A stretch of 64,000 bases of DNA from positions 248,001 through 312,000 of the forward strand of contig JAJNNX010000060.1 in NCBI GenBank assembly GCA_023159155.1, read 5' to 3'. Under the pieces are notes generated by a model. That model searched no databases, had not been told where the DNA came from, and saw only the letters and a program-made list of their open reading frames with translations. Position 1 is the first letter of the stretch; the number at the start of each line of letters is the position of its first letter. The translations under genes were made by a program, and so were the position numbers. The stretch comes from Ustulina deusta (taxonomy: Eukaryota > Ascomycota > Sordariomycetes > Xylariales > Xylariaceae). Of this stretch, positions 33,126-44,569 are shown one piece after another.

Positions 33126-35289
33126 ATGGGTTGGTCAAGTCGCCTTCTCTGCCTAGTATTGATCTATGCGATCACTAGCCAGGCCCGCAAATGCAAATGT
33201 GTAGGTATTCATTTCGCACGCCATTGCCTGGAAAGGGAGTCGCCTGATAAACGTCCGACTGGTTTACAGAAAGGCACCCGGAGATTTCTGCTGGCCATCC
33301 GACTCGGATTGGGCCGCCTTTAACACAACCGTCGATTGGCGATTATTGCGGACCGAACTTCCAGCAGCTGTTTGCTACCCAGGGAGCGCCAATTACAACC
33401 GCGCTGCCTGTGAGTCAGTTATAACCGCCTGGAACGATCCGGCTTTCCACTCCAGTGATCCTGTGAGCAACTACTTGCCGCCGTGGGCTAATAACAGCTG
33501 TAATCCCATCTATGAGAATGGTACTAGCACTGCAGGTGACACGCTGGCCGGAAGCCGAGGATTTACATTGGGAAAATATCCGCGATACTGCGTGAATGCT
33601 ACAACTACAGAACACATACAAGCAGCAGTCAGATTTGCGAAGGATAGAAATCTCAGACTAAATGTCAAGAATACAGGGCATAATCCAAAGCGAGTCCTCG
33701 TATTTTTTATGTTTATTTATTTTTATCTTTTGCCAGACGGTTAACCATTGATACAGGAGTATAGCATTTGGCAGCCTTTCGTCAGCCGCCAGCCACGCCT
33801 AACTATAGGGACATTCGACACTAATAGTTTACAAGATTTGGACACATAGCATGAAGAAAATTCAATACGTCGACAGCTTTGAACCGGCCTGTACCACCAA
33901 TTCGACTACCACATACTCCCAAAGATCCGGATCTCAAAAAGCCTTCACGGTAGGGCCTGGGATACAGGACGGTGAGATTTTTCACGCCGCTGCCAATTTG
34001 AGCCTGGCAGTCGTCGGCGGGTCGAATTCGGTTGGTTATAGTCTTTTTTCGACTGGCTTTCTGTTATTCTAAGAGTCTTCATGCAGGACGTTGGACTCGC
34101 TGGACGGTCTACCGGAGGCGGAAATGGCTGACTCACGAGCGAATTCGGCATGGGCGCCGATAACGTCATTCAGGCAGAGGTAGTGCTGCCATCAGGTAAC
34201 ATCGTGGTGGCCAATGAATGCCAGAATGTTGACTTATTCTGGGCAATACGTGGAGGGGGTAGCGGCACTTTCGGCGTCATCACAGAGCTCACAGTTAAGG
34301 CTCATCCGATGCCGCAAACTACTACCTGGACCTTCAGCGCAACCAAGACTAGGAATGATACATCGGCTTGGTGGAAATTATTGGCGCAAATCCACGACGA
34401 ATTGCCAGCACTGAAAGCAGGAGGACGGCAAGGCTATTACTCGATAGTAGGGCCGCCTTCCTCTTCAGCTCTCACATTTGGAGGGACCTTCAATCTCTAC
34501 AATAAACCCAACGGCACGGCGGAGCCATTAATACAGCCTGTCATTTCGCTACTTGAGGAAGCCAACGAAAGGGCAACGTATTCTTCTAGTATCACCTGGG
34601 CCGCAACATGGATTGAAGTATTCGATGCTTTAGGTGGACAAGGCAACAGCGCCGGTCTTGGTGGAAGCGCATCAACCTCTCGATTACTTCCTGCCACTTC
34701 ACTTACGCACAACCTCGACTACTTGGCAGACGTGCTAGAACTAATTAGTCCCGTGGATAATCCTAAAGTCAGCTTCATGCTTTTTCTACTCCATTTAAGC
34801 AACTACTAATGGGATTTCCAGGCTGGTTTGTCGAATCCTACCATTGCCGGCTGCTTGATTGCCAGTACGAATCCCGTCGACAACGCATTGAATCCAGCCT
34901 GGCGAAACACAACGGTACACGTGGTTGTCGCTGAAACTTGGAAAGACTCCACACCCTACACCCAGACGTGGATCACAAATGATCTCACGACTAACGTTAG
35001 AGGCGCAGCCTTGCGCAGCCTAGCACCGGGAACGGGGGTCTATTACAATGCGGTACGCGGTCTCAGATTGAGTCTAGTGCTGTTTTCATGTAACGAGTTG
35101 GCTTATTGCATAAAGGCCGATGACTTTGAACCTGAATGGCAACAATCACTATGGAGCGAAAATTATCAGCGTTTAAGGGCTATCAAACCGAAGGATGACC
35201 CCAGTCATTTGCAATCGTGACGAAGATGTGTTGGCAGTGAACTGTGGTTTGAGCAGGAAGACGGCAAGCTTTGCCGGGCTTACAGATAG
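33126..35289 (+). pseudogene. berberine-bridge-type FAD-linked oxidoreductase, probably broken
   Basis: The N-terminus is well preserved: a signal peptide in exon 33126-33200, then from 33274 C-W-P-S-D-S-D-W and a FAD-binding start ending N-V-K-N-T-G-H-N. Between there and the I-W-T-H-S-M-K-K block at about 33842 I find no in-frame splice path. The F-G-S-L-S piece survives, but in a frame that does not join. An in-frame TGA lies at 34129-34131 inside the conserved G-G-G-x-G-x-L-T-S-E-F-G-M-G-A-D-N segment. Downstream, G-G-G-S-G-T-F-G-V-I-T-E and the substrate domain are intact. A second in-frame TGA occurs at 35218-35220, after which the same frame resumes with V-G-S-E-L-W-F-E and ends at 35289. 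Such oxidases act on phenolic or sugar-like substrates, and several serve in secondary metabolism. Decay appears recent because most of the protein is still readable. Confidence 0.75.
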
Positions 35290-35999
35290 ATGTGCAAATG
35301 TAAAGCACTGCAAGGAGTCATTGAAAAATTGTAGATCCCATGTTGAGCCTGTGTATACAGAGTTTGTAACAGATAATCTCCACATCGAGTATTCAGGGGA
35401 GGGAACCTACCCGAGACTTGACAGGACTGAATACGCTCTACTTGTAATAGCTAACTTGCTGTCCATGCACACACCGAGATCGTGTTTCGCAGCCCAGTAT
35501 TAAAATCTCGCCTATGTGTCTTTGATATCTAATATGTAATCCGCTAAGCCGTTGACGAGATGCACCACCTCTATCTCGAAGTGAAGAACTTTGCGAAACA
35601 CGTGACAGCTGGCGGCAATTAGGCGAAGGAAAAGATATAGGGGTAGAAATATCACGTGATTCGCAGGGAATCCCGTCCCGAAACATAACAAAATCGGTTG
35701 GGATCGTAGCCCCCGCACGAAAAGAGACCATTCCAACATCTTTCTAATTCGAGATCGTCCCGAACGAGTGTTCACAGGTAAGTCTATCGTGTGTGGGGAA
35801 GTCTCTGAGGCTAGGGTGGCGGTTTCTCGGATACTCGGGGAGAAAGATGTCCGCCTCAGAGCTTGGCTCGCATTTGGAGTTTGAAAGCAAGCAAAGGAAT
35901 CCCTATCTTGTCGGAATTAGACTCGTCCTCGCATTCCGTCTCCCCCAATTCTTCAATCTCTCGCTAATGTTACTAGGTTGTATTCATTACCTGTGGATA
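35290..35999. other. intergenic, promoter of the Zn2Cys6 gene
   Basis: About 0.7 kb with no supported gene. It contains the upstream region of the regulator starting at 36000. Confidence 0.5.
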
Positions 36000-37382
36000 A
36001 TGCGACGTCATTACAAATCGCGCAATGGTTGCCTGCGGTGTAAGCAGCGGCGAGTCAAGGTCAGAGATCTCCAATTGCTGTGCGGTAGCGTAAACAAGCA
36101 ATCTGACGGTGTTTAAATCTAAATGTAGTGCGATGAAAACCGTCCTTGTGCCGCTTGTGTAAAGCACAGTGTATCGTGCAGCCTGGATGTAGGTGTTTCT
36201 GCTGCTTCTTCTCCAGCCAGCTCGACATCAATGCGCCCAAACCCTGCTTCAGACGTAGGTATGTATCGCCAGGCTCCAAGAATGCCGCCATGTTTAAGTC
36301 AGGAATAGGCCGAGTCGAGCTTGTCAGAGAGTTCCGCTCAACACCTCGGTCCGAGAAATGCGCTGCGACCGTTACGGCCCTCGCAGCTATCAGTCGAGCC
36401 ATGCGTAGCATCACCATCGCTTCTAACCTCAGACAGTGTTTCTTACCTTTCCAAAGCTTCGACCAACAACAATTCACGACAAAGGTCCCCCTGGATCACG
36501 GACTTGGAGCTGATGCATCACTGGAGCACAGTGACTTGCTTCACCCTCCCCAGAGGCGAGGAGCTCGGTCACATTTGGCAAGTCGAGTGCGTCCGATTAG
36601 CACTCACGGATGAACCATCCATGCACCAAATATTGGCCATATCTGCCTTTCATATGGCCTATCTGCAACCTTCTCATCGCCGGTTGTACTTGATGCTCGC
36701 TTCGCAACACCATGGTCATGCTCTACAAGGATTGAGAGCAAAGTTCACTCATGAGGTTACCCCTGAGAGTTCGCATTCGACTTTTGCAGCAGCAGCTTTA
36801 CTAATTATCGGTGCTTTCGCTACGTTTGCTGTCAATGCCGAAAATGAAGAAAATACCACCCCTGGTCTGCAGGACATGCTGGACATGTTCGGTCTCATCA
36901 GGGGCATGAACGTGGTGCTAGAGGCGTGGACCCATACCCTCCTACAAGGACAATTTACAGATCTTTTCACTGACTACGAATCATCACGACCAATGATCTT
37001 TCTCGAAGCCATTTGTGAGAAATTGCGGAACATGAAAGAGAACACAGAGGACGATCAACCGACACCGGTGGTCAGCCGTGAAATCACAAACTTTATAGAC
37101 TCTATCAAGTTCTCGATTCGCTCTGCCCGTTTCCCTGAGATACGGCTGGCCATGACATGGCCAATTAAAGCGCATCCAGACTTCCTTGCACTGCTCCACC
37201 AGAAGGACGAGAAAGCGATGGCAGTGCTTGCTTATTATTGCGCTATACTTCACGAGGCACAACCATACGCCTGGTACTGCACGAGATGGGGTTCCAATGT
37301 AGCTAGAGATATCAAGAGTATGATAAACTCACTAGAGACGGAGGCAATTGCATGGCCATTGGCGTATATGGGTCTATCATAG
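36000..37382 (+). CDS. Zn2Cys6 fungal transcription factor
   Basis: Exons 36000-36059, 36129-36254 and 36309-37382 with introns of 69 and 54 nt, all phase 0, give 419 aa. The binuclear zinc cluster is split by the first intron: G-C-L-R-C-K-Q-R-R-V-K in exon 1 and C-D-E-N-R-P-C-A-A-C-V-K-H-S-V-S-C in exon 2, giving the six cysteines in normal spacing. A Ser/Pro-rich linker leads to a fungal-specific domain starting near W-I-T-D-L-E-L-M-H-H-W-S-T-V-T, the pattern of sterol-uptake-control-like regulators. As the only regulator in the accessory region it is the natural candidate for a cluster-specific activator. It converges with the MFS gene (213 bp between stops). Confidence 0.88.
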
Positions 37383-37595
37383 GTTTGTCTAACGGTTCGC
37401 CGGTCGACATCCGTTTTACTACATTTCTAGGACAAAAATAATCTATCGTATAGCACAGGGCTGGAGACAGAAAAACCGACGGTTTCAACTATTTCAGACG
37501 AGTGGGCATCTAATCAGGCGAATAAAGTGGTAGACGAACGGTAAATTGTATCGCCCACCAGTAAATCGGGCCGAGCAGAAGGTAGTTCTACTCAT

Positions 37596-39253
37596 CTAAA
37601 ATTCTTTCTGCAATTTAGGGTTTAATCGAATCTGCCGCCCAAACTTGTGGAGAACCCAGAGAACTGGTGCTAGTGCAAGCAGTATTAATCCAAGCAAAGT
37701 GTTTCCCCATCCTAAACCTAGATGATCGTAGAGCTGGAGGCCGAATAGCGGTAGTACAGCCCCCAAAATACTTCGCCACACTGTATTTGCTGCCGTAACG
37801 GAGGCCGCATGTTGTTCGAAGGCCTCAACCAAGTAGGTAAGGGTGACGGTGAAGAGACCGAGCGTTCCGAATCCCAGGATCCCCGTGCTGATTAACGGAA
37901 CTATCCAGTGAACACCGCTCTGTGTCGTCCATCCATATAGGATGATGCCAGCTGGAGGTGTGAGCGCAATTGGAACAGTCATAACCAAGTTCAACCGATC
38001 CTCGGGATGAGGTTCTTTGCCTCGGCTCTCGTTACGCTGAACGACCTTGTCGGAATAAATCCCAACAAAAGCTTGGCCAATAATATTTCCAACACCCCCA
38101 GCAATGAACACCAAGCCCGCACTCCGTGCACTGAAATTATACTTCTCTTCAAAGACAAATGTAAATGTGGTGAAAAGGATATAGATTACCCCATAGACGA
38201 TGGCTATATACGCGGACGTGATCGCGACAATGGGGGAACGAACGGACATCCGGACCGGTCTAGCAATTGCTGACACCCATAGCTGCTTAGCAGAGCCTTT
38301 TTTCCTGAACATCGACTGATATTGCGGGTTTCCTGTTTCTTTCCGCAGTCTTGCTGCTTTTCTTTCCAGAATTCGTGGGGCATAGGTTTCGCGAAACACG
38401 GCACAGGATGCGAGGGTCCCTACTCCGTACTTCAAAGGTTTAGTTTTGTGACAAATGTGTTAGTTTCCCTTGCACTTACGGCTATGGCAATAACCCAGAA
38501 CACCCATCGCCACCCAATTGATTCAACCAGGAAGCCACCAAAAACGGGACCAACGATAGGTCCGAGTAAAGGTCCTCCGGACCACAGCGATATGGCCCTA
38601 CCTCTCTGGTCTCGCGGCAGCAGGTCTACAATAGTGCCACTGCCATTGGTCAAGACAACCACTCCGGCAGAACCGGCAAGAAATCGGAAAACAATGAGCA
38701 TGCCGATGTTGGTTGATAATGCGCACGCGACGGTGAATACGATGAAGAGGGTGTTACAGCCGAGGTAAACGATTGTGCGGCCGTATAACTCGCCTAGGGG
38801 TGCAATTACTAGCGGGCCAAAGGCGAAGCCCAAGACGAAGACAGAGACGACGAACGTGGCAAGCGATTTGTTCTCGTTGTGGAATTCTGTGAGTATTTGA
38901 GGGACACCGGGTGCTAATGCGGACGATGCAAGAGGCCTAGGGAGAAAGAGATCATTAGTCAGTCTCAACACTTATCCATTCAGCTACCTCGGGATATATT
39001 CGAAATTGCTGGGACTTTACACGAGAAAGCTAAGAAAGGTCAGAACGCCAATAATGCTCCATTTTTGCCAACGAGTCCAATTCAATGGATTCTCCGGATC
39101 TCTATCTTCTGGCTGCTCCCAACCCACTATGTACTGTCGTTCGCCACCTTGTTCCTCGGTAGAGAAGCGGCGAGGTGTCGACTTTGCCGGCTCATGAACT
39201 GGTATTAGAGAGGTACTCTTTGGCTCCAAAAGGCTCGATGGTGATTCTGCCAT
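37596..39253 (-). CDS. MFS transporter (DHA1-type, drug/polyamine-like)
   Basis: Three minus-strand exons (39253-39021, 38936-38480, 38429-37596) with introns of 84 and 50 nt give 507 aa. The N-terminus is hydrophilic and acidic, with D-P-E-N-P-L-N-W just before the first helix, the hallmark of the fungal DHA1 group. Further family motifs are S-S-A-L-A-P-G-V-P-Q-I, the loop motif G-E-L-Y-G-R, and F-R-E-T-Y-A-P-R-I-L-E between the two six-helix halves. The first intron joins mid-codon (GT plus G gives Val), which fixes the splice site. It probably exports a small molecule, perhaps the cluster product. It is divergent from the P450 gene, with about 1.3 kb between them. Confidence 0.9.
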
Positions 39254-40551
39254 GCCGGAGAGTGAAGAACGTAAGTGGCATGGAAAACGACAGCCGAGAA
39301 AACATGATCGATTACCTATTCTCGCTGACAGCAAGTGAGAGCGTCTACGCAGTTATATAATGTCAACAGTGTGAAGGTAACCGTATGATTGCCATCATGG
39401 TTGCAACCAGCTATCTTGGTGCTGCAGCTGCCGAGCACGCAGAAGGCCTGGTCTACACTAACTACAGGACACGGACTACGCGACGTCTAACATGGAATTT
39501 CCACGAAATATGATTCGCAGCGGTAACTGATGTCGTCTGGGATCACATAGTGTGGTAGAAGGGGGCCAAGAGAAAACGGACCAATCAAGTATCGAACCGA
39601 TTTAGAAACTGCCGAACTGACAGCGACCCAATCAAATACTAATGCGAAATTAGCTTCCTCTTGAGGGTTTCAACAAAAATAGGCCAGTCTACTTGTAGTA
39701 ATAATAGATAGTTCCATTCTAACAGGAAGGTTACGTAACCACCTGCGCAATACAGGTAGTGCCCATGTCCGGGGTTACTACTGTGGACCTGGACAGCCCG
39801 CTGCCCTGTCGCGATCAAGATGATCCGAGCTTGCATGGGACTTTGATAGAACTCCCGCCGCTAATTTCGTTCTCTAAACTTGCTGTTCTAGGTATATACT
39901 ATATTCAATGGCTCCCCCTTTACAATTGTTGTGTGGAACCAGGCCTCTAGAGTAACACTTAAGTTCTAGATAACCCATGGATAACTAATTATGCAGCCAG
40001 GCCAAGTCAACGTCAAAGTGTACCTAGTTTAGGTAGGTACTGAGGACGTAGGCGAAAACAGGCTCCGTAATGGCTTGGCATCTTAAACATAACCAGGTAT
40101 ACCACCTACCCAACAGTTTACCGTTGTCAGTAGCCGGGGGTCTTCTTGGAGAGTTGTCGGATCAAACAATGATTGGTCGCTTGAATGACAGCCCTCGGAA
40201 ACAGCCATGATTGGCCATCAGCTCGCTTTCGAGAAGCAGTTTCACCAGAGCATCCATCCGCACTACCTCTCGATTTGAGGTCGAAGATCTACAGTACGTA
40301 CCACATTCCGATACATCCGTAGTGATTAAATCTATAACTGTGTTTAAATTGTCTTGTGATTCCTTCTACGGTAGTATTATTTCCACATTCTTGCATTCGT
40401 GGTTGATCTGCAGTTCCGTTGCTGCGCATGCAGATTCATTAGTATCTTCGGTATCTGATTTGGAGCTGAAACCCTGCCTTCGTCGGATCACACGTAACCA
40501 GTCAACAATACTACGGGCACTCAATTTCCACAGTAACATTCTAGATCTCTT
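39254..40551. other. divergent promoter region, MFS and P450
   Basis: 1.3 kb between two divergent starts. A frame of 139 codons overlapping the P450 start has no recognisable domain and was not accepted. A palindromic TACCTAGTTTAGGTAGGTA-like motif lies near 40021-40039. Confidence 0.5.
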
Positions 40552-42324
40552 ATGGCTCTCCTCGACGATATCTTCAACTCCGACGATGGCCAGAATACTC
40601 GATGGTCACTCGCTCGCAACGCTATCCTAATTCTGTCCGTGATAGCTCTTATTCAACAATGCTTGACCGCCATCTACGACCTCTACTTTCATCCTCTGAG
40701 CGGGGTTCCGGGGCCGCGCTTATGGATTGTATTTCCCATTTTGCGGAAATACCACAGTGAGTAGTTCTCGGCGTCATATCCTTCCTCTTCTGGCTACTTT
40801 TGGAGTAGAAAGATTTCTTTTCGGGCCTCATTCGTGTTTGTGGAAACTCCCAACAGTTTTCGAAACCCTCTAGATCACGCACAAAATGAATATTACTAAC
40901 CTCGAGTGCTGTAGTGGTGCGAGGTGACGCAGAGTTCAAGATTCGAGACCTGCATTTGAAATATGGCGAAGTAATGAGGGTATCGCCCAATGAAGTCTAT
41001 TTCCTCAATCCTCAGGCGTGGAAAGATATCTACGGCCACGGACACGCCGAGTTCCCAAAATTCTATCCCGAGGGTTTTCATATGCACCCGAAGAAAATCA
41101 TCTCATCCAACGCACAAGACCACTTTCGCTTGCGCCGTGCCATGCTACCCGCGTTTTCGGACAAGGCTCTAACGCAGCAGGAACCTCTAATTCGCACGTA
41201 TGTAGACCTCTTGATCCAGCGGCTACGAGAGGTATCGGAAACTGCGAGTTGTACGAACATGGTGCGTTGGTACGACTTTACGACGTTTGATCTTATTGCC
41301 GATTTAGCATTCGGAGAGTCCCTCCACGGCCTGGAAACTGGGCAGTCAAATGTCTGGCTAGATAACATTAGCAAAATTATGATCATCGCTCCCATCTTCG
41401 TCTTGATCGGCGCCTCCAAGATCTTCGGCAAGATCATTATGCTCTTCTTCGGGCCACTCATGACCAAGGCGGAAAAATCCCATCTAGCTAGCGTGGAGAA
41501 GATGGCCAGAACTCGCCTTACTGCTCGAAAGCAACCTGATCGTGGAGACTTCATGGATTTTTTCCTACGCTCGCGCGGACAAACCCATCAGCTTACCGAC
41601 GAAGAAGTTATCATAAACTCGGACTTGGTGATGGTAGCTGGCTCCGAAACGACTTCCAGTTTACTCAGCGGCACGACATATTGGATGTTGAAAACGCCAC
41701 ATGCGCTACAGCGAGCTACCCAAGAGGTCCGCGAGGCATTCCGTTCTGACGATGAAATGACATTTCTGGAGACTCGATCAAGGTTGCCTTACCTACTGGC
41801 TTGTCTCGAAGAAGGTCTACGCCTATTTCCACCTGTTCCGTTAGCGTTATCTCGGAGCGTTCCAGGTGATTCGCCCATGACAGTGTGCGGACTCACGTTA
41901 CCACCTAAAGTGAGTTGTTGCAGTACTACTTGAAATGTGCAGACGTATGGCCTGTAACGAGATTGGCTAACATGGCCAGACTGTGGTCGGCATCCACCAC
42001 TTATCGGCTTATTCATCTGAACTCAACTTCCACAGGGCGGGTGAGTTCTTACCGGAGCGATGGTTACCCGAAGCCGCCACTGATCCGACGTCCCCATTCT
42101 ACCACGATCGCCGCGAAGTGCATAGGCCCTTCAGCTTCGGCCCCAGAGACTGCATCGGGCGAAACCTGGCATATCATGAGATGCGTCTTATCATGGCGAA
42201 AGTTCTCTTCAACTTCGACATGCGACTGGATTCAAGCTGCGAGGAGTGGGATCGCCAACGAATATATGCGCTTTGGGAGAAGCCGCCTCTTAAGGTTTAC
42301 TTGACAGGGAGGACTGAGAATTGA
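40552..42324 (+). CDS. cytochrome P450 monooxygenase
   Basis: Exons 40552-40756, 40915-41909 and 41980-42324 with introns of 158 and 70 nt give 514 aa. An N-terminal membrane anchor at about 22-45 is followed by the proline hinge L-S-G-V-P-G-P-R. The I-helix oxygen motif is A-G-S-E-T-T-S-S, the K-helix has E-E-G-L-R, and E-R-W precedes the heme loop F-S-F-G-P-R-D-C-I-G-R-N with the heme cysteine at 458. Length and motifs are complete, so the enzyme is expected to be active. It resembles microsomal P450s of fungal natural-product clusters; the substrate is unknown. It is the rightmost gene I place in the accessory region, divergent from the MFS exporter. Confidence 0.92.
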
Positions 42325-44569
42325 ACTGCGACCAAAGGCCGGACCTAGGTAACACTTGAACGAATCATTTACTCGGTATATCCGTAATTCGTAGCTTGCC
42401 CCGGGGCTTCTCGCGGGTGTCCGTCGGATTGTATATTGCGTCTGACAGTTAATATACGCGCTCCTACATCATACTGGGCCGATACTCGTGGCTCGTAGGC
42501 GGAGTCACTCTGCTGATTGATCTCTTCCAACGCGCAAGATATAGGTCACTAAATTATTTCCGAATAACTCTCTCTGTATCAAATATATGTTTCCTTCCCG
42601 ATTGAACCCGAGTCGCTCGAATGATCCGCGTCTGTTTTTCGGGACGGGAATCGCCTCGGTGTCTTAACGGCCTTGCCTTTATTGACCTCTCCCGCCCCCT
42701 TGCTACGATGGTAAGGCCTATTTCCAAGGGCAACCGTGTTGTTAAATACAAATTTGTCAACTGGCTTATGGAAGTGTCTTCTAGGCTGCCAGAAGGTTTG
42801 AAGAGGGGAGGGGCTGACTGTGCCTGGTTTGCTGAAACAGTAGCTATTGTTTCATGGGCCCCCCAAAACGATCGGTATCTGCGGCTAGCTTGTGTGGCCG
42901 ATACGGAATGGTTCAGAGTGAAGGGTGGAGGGGATTTTGACATGCACGTGTCGGATCGAGTTGATCAAAACACAATGAGAGTGGAGAACAAATGTCGTGG
43001 CTCGGGTCAAGCTCAAGGAACGGGAAGGAAACAGGAGTGAATTTCAGGATTAATACGGGCTCCGAGGGGTCTGATAGCCTCCCCAAAAGAGAGACTACTG
43101 AACAATCCCCCGGCGTCACCGTCGCCTTCTACTAGTCTAGGACTATGGAATATCCTCTGCTAAGGCGTGGCTAGATAGATTTTCAAGAATACAGAGAAAA
43201 TCAAAGAGCGGTATTGGCAGAGGAAACACGGTAATATCAAAGAGTGAGATATCGAAGTTTGCATAGACTACTATGACGAGATACGCAAGGGGGTTCGAAC
43301 GGTCGCCAGCTCGGCAATTTCTTCTATACGGCCCTCGCGCTGGCGGAATTCAACAAGCACTGGATCGAGAATGGATAGACGAAAACAGTCTGGCTTGCGA
43401 AGTGATGCTGGGGGCCGGACATTGAACCCCATCACACTCCCATACAGGATCCAGGGAAGACAAGTGACGCACTCAGCGACGTATGTGCGGCCACTTTCAA
43501 CTGGTAGTGCATCCATCCGATGAAAGCTGGGATTGATGTGCCCCTGATGATCAGAAGAGCAATACTTGATGCCCGATGAACAGTATGGTGGGATTCAAAC
43601 CCAAGATCCCGATATAAGTGACTCACGGTGTAGCTCATACAGCGATGATGTCGAACCCACTCTGGCGAAGTTTCGTCTTTAAGAGCAGCTGTACAATGGT
43701 TCTCATGAAACTGTCTAGCAGTTCGTTGTAAATCATCTTCCCTCCGCGTTTAGGAGAGCCGGAGATATCACTCAGTCGTAACCGCGATAGCACCAATCCC
43801 CATAGCCACCACCAGCCCCGCCTGGTCGTATCGAGATGGCGCTTTCTTCTAACGTCTCCTTTCGTCTCTTTTTCTTTCAAGCTACTTAGCTTCCGACATC
43901 TTGCACTCTCGATGCGCTCACGCCTTGTGAATTGCATACCACTACGCAGCTTCTTACCCCTCTGAGTTATGACGTCCTCTTCACTGTCGGTCTGCTCGTC
44001 ATCTCTGACATGTTCCCCTCGCATATGTAGGCCCTAGGTAGGCAGCATGTCGGGTCAGGCGAATCGGGGGTCTTATATACCTTCAGATTCAGAAAGGGGG
44101 AAAGGGGCAAAAGGGGGAATCTGCGAAAGCAGACACACTTCTTCAATGCTGCTGGCCAGACCTAGCCACGAGGTAGCAATTTAGTTCCTACCAGAGACGC
44201 AACAATGTTGTTTTCCAACAATATAACTCCCAGACCTACCTACATGTAGATGCACGCAGGTTGTGAATAGGTACCTAAGGATCAATGTAGAGGTCGTATC
44301 CATGGATTCAAGTCCCGTTACCTGCATTGGAGTCGAAGGGCATATGCTCAGAAGCAGCAATATCGGACCTGCGGGGATAGTGCCCCGCGCTAGAAGGAGA
44401 CTGCTGCCCCGCCATGGCCATCCATTTGACATGGTCCCATCCATGGAAGCAATATAGGAAGCTCCCGTCTTCCTACCTCCGGTAATCTTGCAAGGTTCCT
44501 CATCTTCGAAAACAGCGCACCCGGGATATAGTAGCTAGGCATAGCGCGTGGCGCACCTTGCTCAGAAGA
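42325..44569. other. intergenic between accessory region and housekeeping genes
   Basis: 2.2 kb. Frames at 42621-43040 (plus) and 43635-44024 (minus) are open but have no motif, homologous look or splice support. No RNA gene could be folded convincingly by eye. Confidence 0.45.

Noticed and set aside
40211..40630. 139-codon frame upstream of and overlapping the P450 start
   Set aside because: Different frame from the P450, no motif; lies in its promoter and first exon.
42621..43040. 139-codon plus-strand frame
   Set aside because: No domain, no signal peptide, no splice partner, and no sign of family motifs; left as intergenic.
43560..43640. Possible tRNA B-box on the minus strand (GGGTTTGAATCCC)
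   Set aside because: Only a four-pair T-stem and no A-box or acceptor stem at the right distance.
43635..44024. 129-codon minus-strand basic frame
   Set aside because: Arg/Lys-rich composition but no recognisable domain, and the downstream minus frames could not be joined convincingly.
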